From: Candidatus Nanopelagicales bacterium
GTDB lineage: Bacteria > Actinomycetota > Actinomycetes > S36-B12 > GCA-2699445
DNA: 54,464 bases
Assembly: GCA_030700225.1 (NCBI GenBank)
Contig: JAUYJT010000057.1
Span: 1 to 54,464 of the forward strand
Direction: 5' to 3'
Below, one piece after another: positions 53,194 to 54,464 of the stretch. The notes under the pieces were generated by a model, which searched no databases, was not told the DNA's origin, and saw only the letters and a program-made list of their open reading frames with translations. The position numbers were made by a program, and so were the translations under genes. Within the stretch, counting starts at the first letter, position 1, and each line of letters opens with the position of its first letter.

Positions 53194-54441
53194 GTGCGCG
53201 TCACCACTCTATGCAAACGCCTGCTCGATCTCGACGGGATCAGCGTCACGAAGGTCGACTTCGCCGGCGGCGTGCTGGTCGCCGACGTGGCGCTGCGACG
53301 ACGCCTGCTGGCTTGTCCGCGGTGTGCGTTCACCACGCGGGCGCGCTATGACACCCGGCCGGTGCACTCACTGTGGCGCGGCCTGGACCTGGGCCGGCGC
53401 AAGGTCAGCGTGCGCGCGGTGCTGCGCCGGCTGGCCTGCCCCAGCCACGGGGTGGTCACCGAGGGCGTGCCGTTCGCCCGAGCCAGCTCCCGGTTCACCC
53501 GTGACTTCGAGGACCTGATCGCCTACCTGGCGACCAAGACCGACAAGACCACGATCACCCGGCTGCACCGCATCGACTGGGACACCGTGGGCCGAATCTG
53601 CGAACGCGTCGTCGCCGACGGACTGGACCCGGCCCGCCTCGACGGGCTCGTGTCGATCGGGGTGGACGAGGTCAGCTGGCGCCGCCGACATCGCTACCTC
53701 ACCTTGGTCACCGACCACACCGGGAAGAAGATCGTGTGGGGCGCCGAAGGCAAGGACGCCGCCACCCTCGATGAGTTCTTCGCCGACCTCGGTGCCGACC
53801 GGGCCGACCGGCTGCAGGCGATCAGCATGGACATGGGCGCGGCGTTCAACAAGTCCGCCCAACAGAACGCGTTGAACGCGAGCCGCTGTATCGACCCCTA
53901 CCACTGCGTCCAACTGGTCACCGAGGCCCTCGACATCGAACGACGCAAGGCCTGGAACGAGCTGCGCCAGCTGCCCGACCAGCAGGCCGCCAAGACGTTC
54001 AAGGGCGCCCGCTGGGTCCTGCTCAAACGCCCCGAGAACCTCTCCGACGACCAGCAAGCCACCCTGCGCAAGCTACGCCGACGCGGCGGCGCAGTATGGC
54101 GGGCCTACAGCCTCAAGGAAGCCTTCCGCGCCATCTTCGCCGGCGACCTCGACCCCACCCAGACCGCCACCACCTTGGACCGCTGGTGCACGGTGGCCAG
54201 CCGGTCCAGACTGCCCGCGTTCATCCGGGTCGCCAAAACCATCCGAAAGTTCCGCCCAGGCATCCTCGCCGCGATCGAGCTCGGCATCAACAACGCTCGC
54301 GCCGAAGGCCTGAACAACCACGTCAGGCTGATCACCCGCCGCGCCTACGGCTTCCACTCCGCCCACGCAGCCCTCGCCCTTGTCATGCTCTCCTGCGGCC
54401 CCATCGACCTACGCCTCCCTCACGAGCGGCCGACCCGATGA
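53194..54441 (+). CDS. ISL3-family transposase
   Basis: This 415-residue protein has an N-terminal zinc-finger-like region with CPRC and CPSHG, then an HTH-like part. The DDE catalytic core follows, with Asp in SIGVDEVSWRRRHRY, Asp in AISMDMGAAFNKS, and Glu in NNARAEGLNNHVRLITRRAY. It starts with GTG at 53194; the stop TGA enters the right inverted repeat by 1 base. It appears intact. Confidence 0.93.
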   Translation: MRVTTLCKRLLDLDGISVTKVDFAGGVLVADVALRRRLLACPRCAFTTRARYDTRPVHSLWRGLDLGRRKVSVRAVLRRLACPSHGVVTEGVPFARASSRFTRDFEDLIAYLATKTDKTTITRLHRIDWDTVGRICERVVADGLDPARLDGLVSIGVDEVSWRRRHRYLTLVTDHTGKKIVWGAEGKDAATLDEFFADLGADRADRLQAISMDMGAAFNKSAQQNALNASRCIDPYHCVQLVTEALDIERRKAWNELRQLPDQQAAKTFKGARWVLLKRPENLSDDQQATLRKLRRRGGAVWRAYSLKEAFRAIFAGDLDPTQTATTLDRWCTVASRSRLPAFIRVAKTIRKFRPGILAAIELGINNARAEGLNNHVRLITRRAYGFHSAHAALALVMLSCGPIDLRLPHERPTR

Positions 54442-54464
54442 CCCACATTCATGCCGGGAGAGCC
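54441..54464. repeat. Right terminal inverted repeat of the IS
   Basis: 24 bases ending GCCGGGAGAGCC match the left end in inverted orientation; they close the window. Confidence 0.95.

Larger units (their letters stand above)
53028..54464 (+). mobile_element. Complete ISL3-type insertion sequence
   Basis: The element is 1437 bp, bounded by perfect 24-bp inverted repeats at 53028-53051 and 54441-54464, and holds one transposase gene. The right terminal base is the last base of the window, so the target duplication cannot be read; the 8 bases left of the element are CGAAAAGC. It inserted downstream of nothing obvious, 145 bp upstream of the lipoprotein pair. Confidence 0.92.

Overview
The window is high-GC DNA from an actinobacterium (Actinomycetota). 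Evidence for this is the codon use, GTG and TTG starts, the fused tsaE-tsaB-rimI-tsaD / alr / nnr / acpS / glmS / glmM / rpsI / rplM block joined to the ribosomal protein operons, an L10-leader RNA in front of rplJ, and zinc-type S4, S14 and L36. The genus cannot be named from sequence alone.

Layout, left to right. (1) 1-525: a tandem duplication carrying two short ORFs with an almost identical N-terminal part ending in a double glycine and different C-termini; this looks like a pair of ribosomally made peptide precursors. (2) 641-3864: an alpha/beta hydrolase gene (minus) diverging from a lipoprotein trehalase gene (plus). (3) 3865-8110: an accessory island with gene debris (a dehydrogenase fragment and a 58-bp relic of a hydrolase paralogue), a VapBC toxin-antitoxin pair, an unassigned stretch, a disrupted AAA ATPase/DUF4143 gene, and an HTH-nucleotidyltransferase (MNT) gene with a HepT-like partner whose C-terminal half is not the usual one. 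An 18-bp perfect palindrome lies directly upstream of the MNT gene. (4) 8177-8680: a small secreted basic protein of unknown function.

(5) 8746-51452: housekeeping genes, all on the minus strand. In transcription order they are rplJ-rplL, rpoB-rpoC, rpsL-rpsG-fusA-tuf, the S10 operon (rpsJ to rpsQ), the spc operon (rplN to rplO), secY-adk, infA-rpmJ-rpsM-rpsK-rpsD-rpoA-rplQ, truA, arcC, rplM-rpsI, glmM, glmS, acpS, nnr, alr, an alpha/beta hydrolase, tsaE, tsaB, rimI and tsaD. Together they encode much of the ribosome, the RNA polymerase core, elongation factors, the SecY channel, t6A tRNA modification and cell-wall precursor synthesis (GlcN-6-P, GlcN-1-P and D-Ala). I read sigma-A-like promoters in front of rplJ, rpoB, rpsL, rplM and possibly secY. 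Methionine aminopeptidase, common between adk and infA, is absent there.

(6) 51851-52882: two tandem paralogous lipoprotein genes of an unrecognised family. (7) 53028-54464: a complete ISL3-type insertion sequence with perfect 24-bp terminal inverted repeats, whose right end is the last base of the window.

The housekeeping block also carries structured intergenic DNA: a 118-bp palindromic repeat present twice (after truA and after rpoC), two other long inverted repeats, and five copies of a 24-bp repeat that supplies the 3' end of glmM. Several ribosomal proteins (S9, L10, L17, S3) have Ala/Glu/Pro-rich extensions. The strongest candidates for something undescribed are the double-glycine peptide pair, the lipoprotein pair, the 118-bp palindromic repeat and the MNT/HepT-like hybrid locus.
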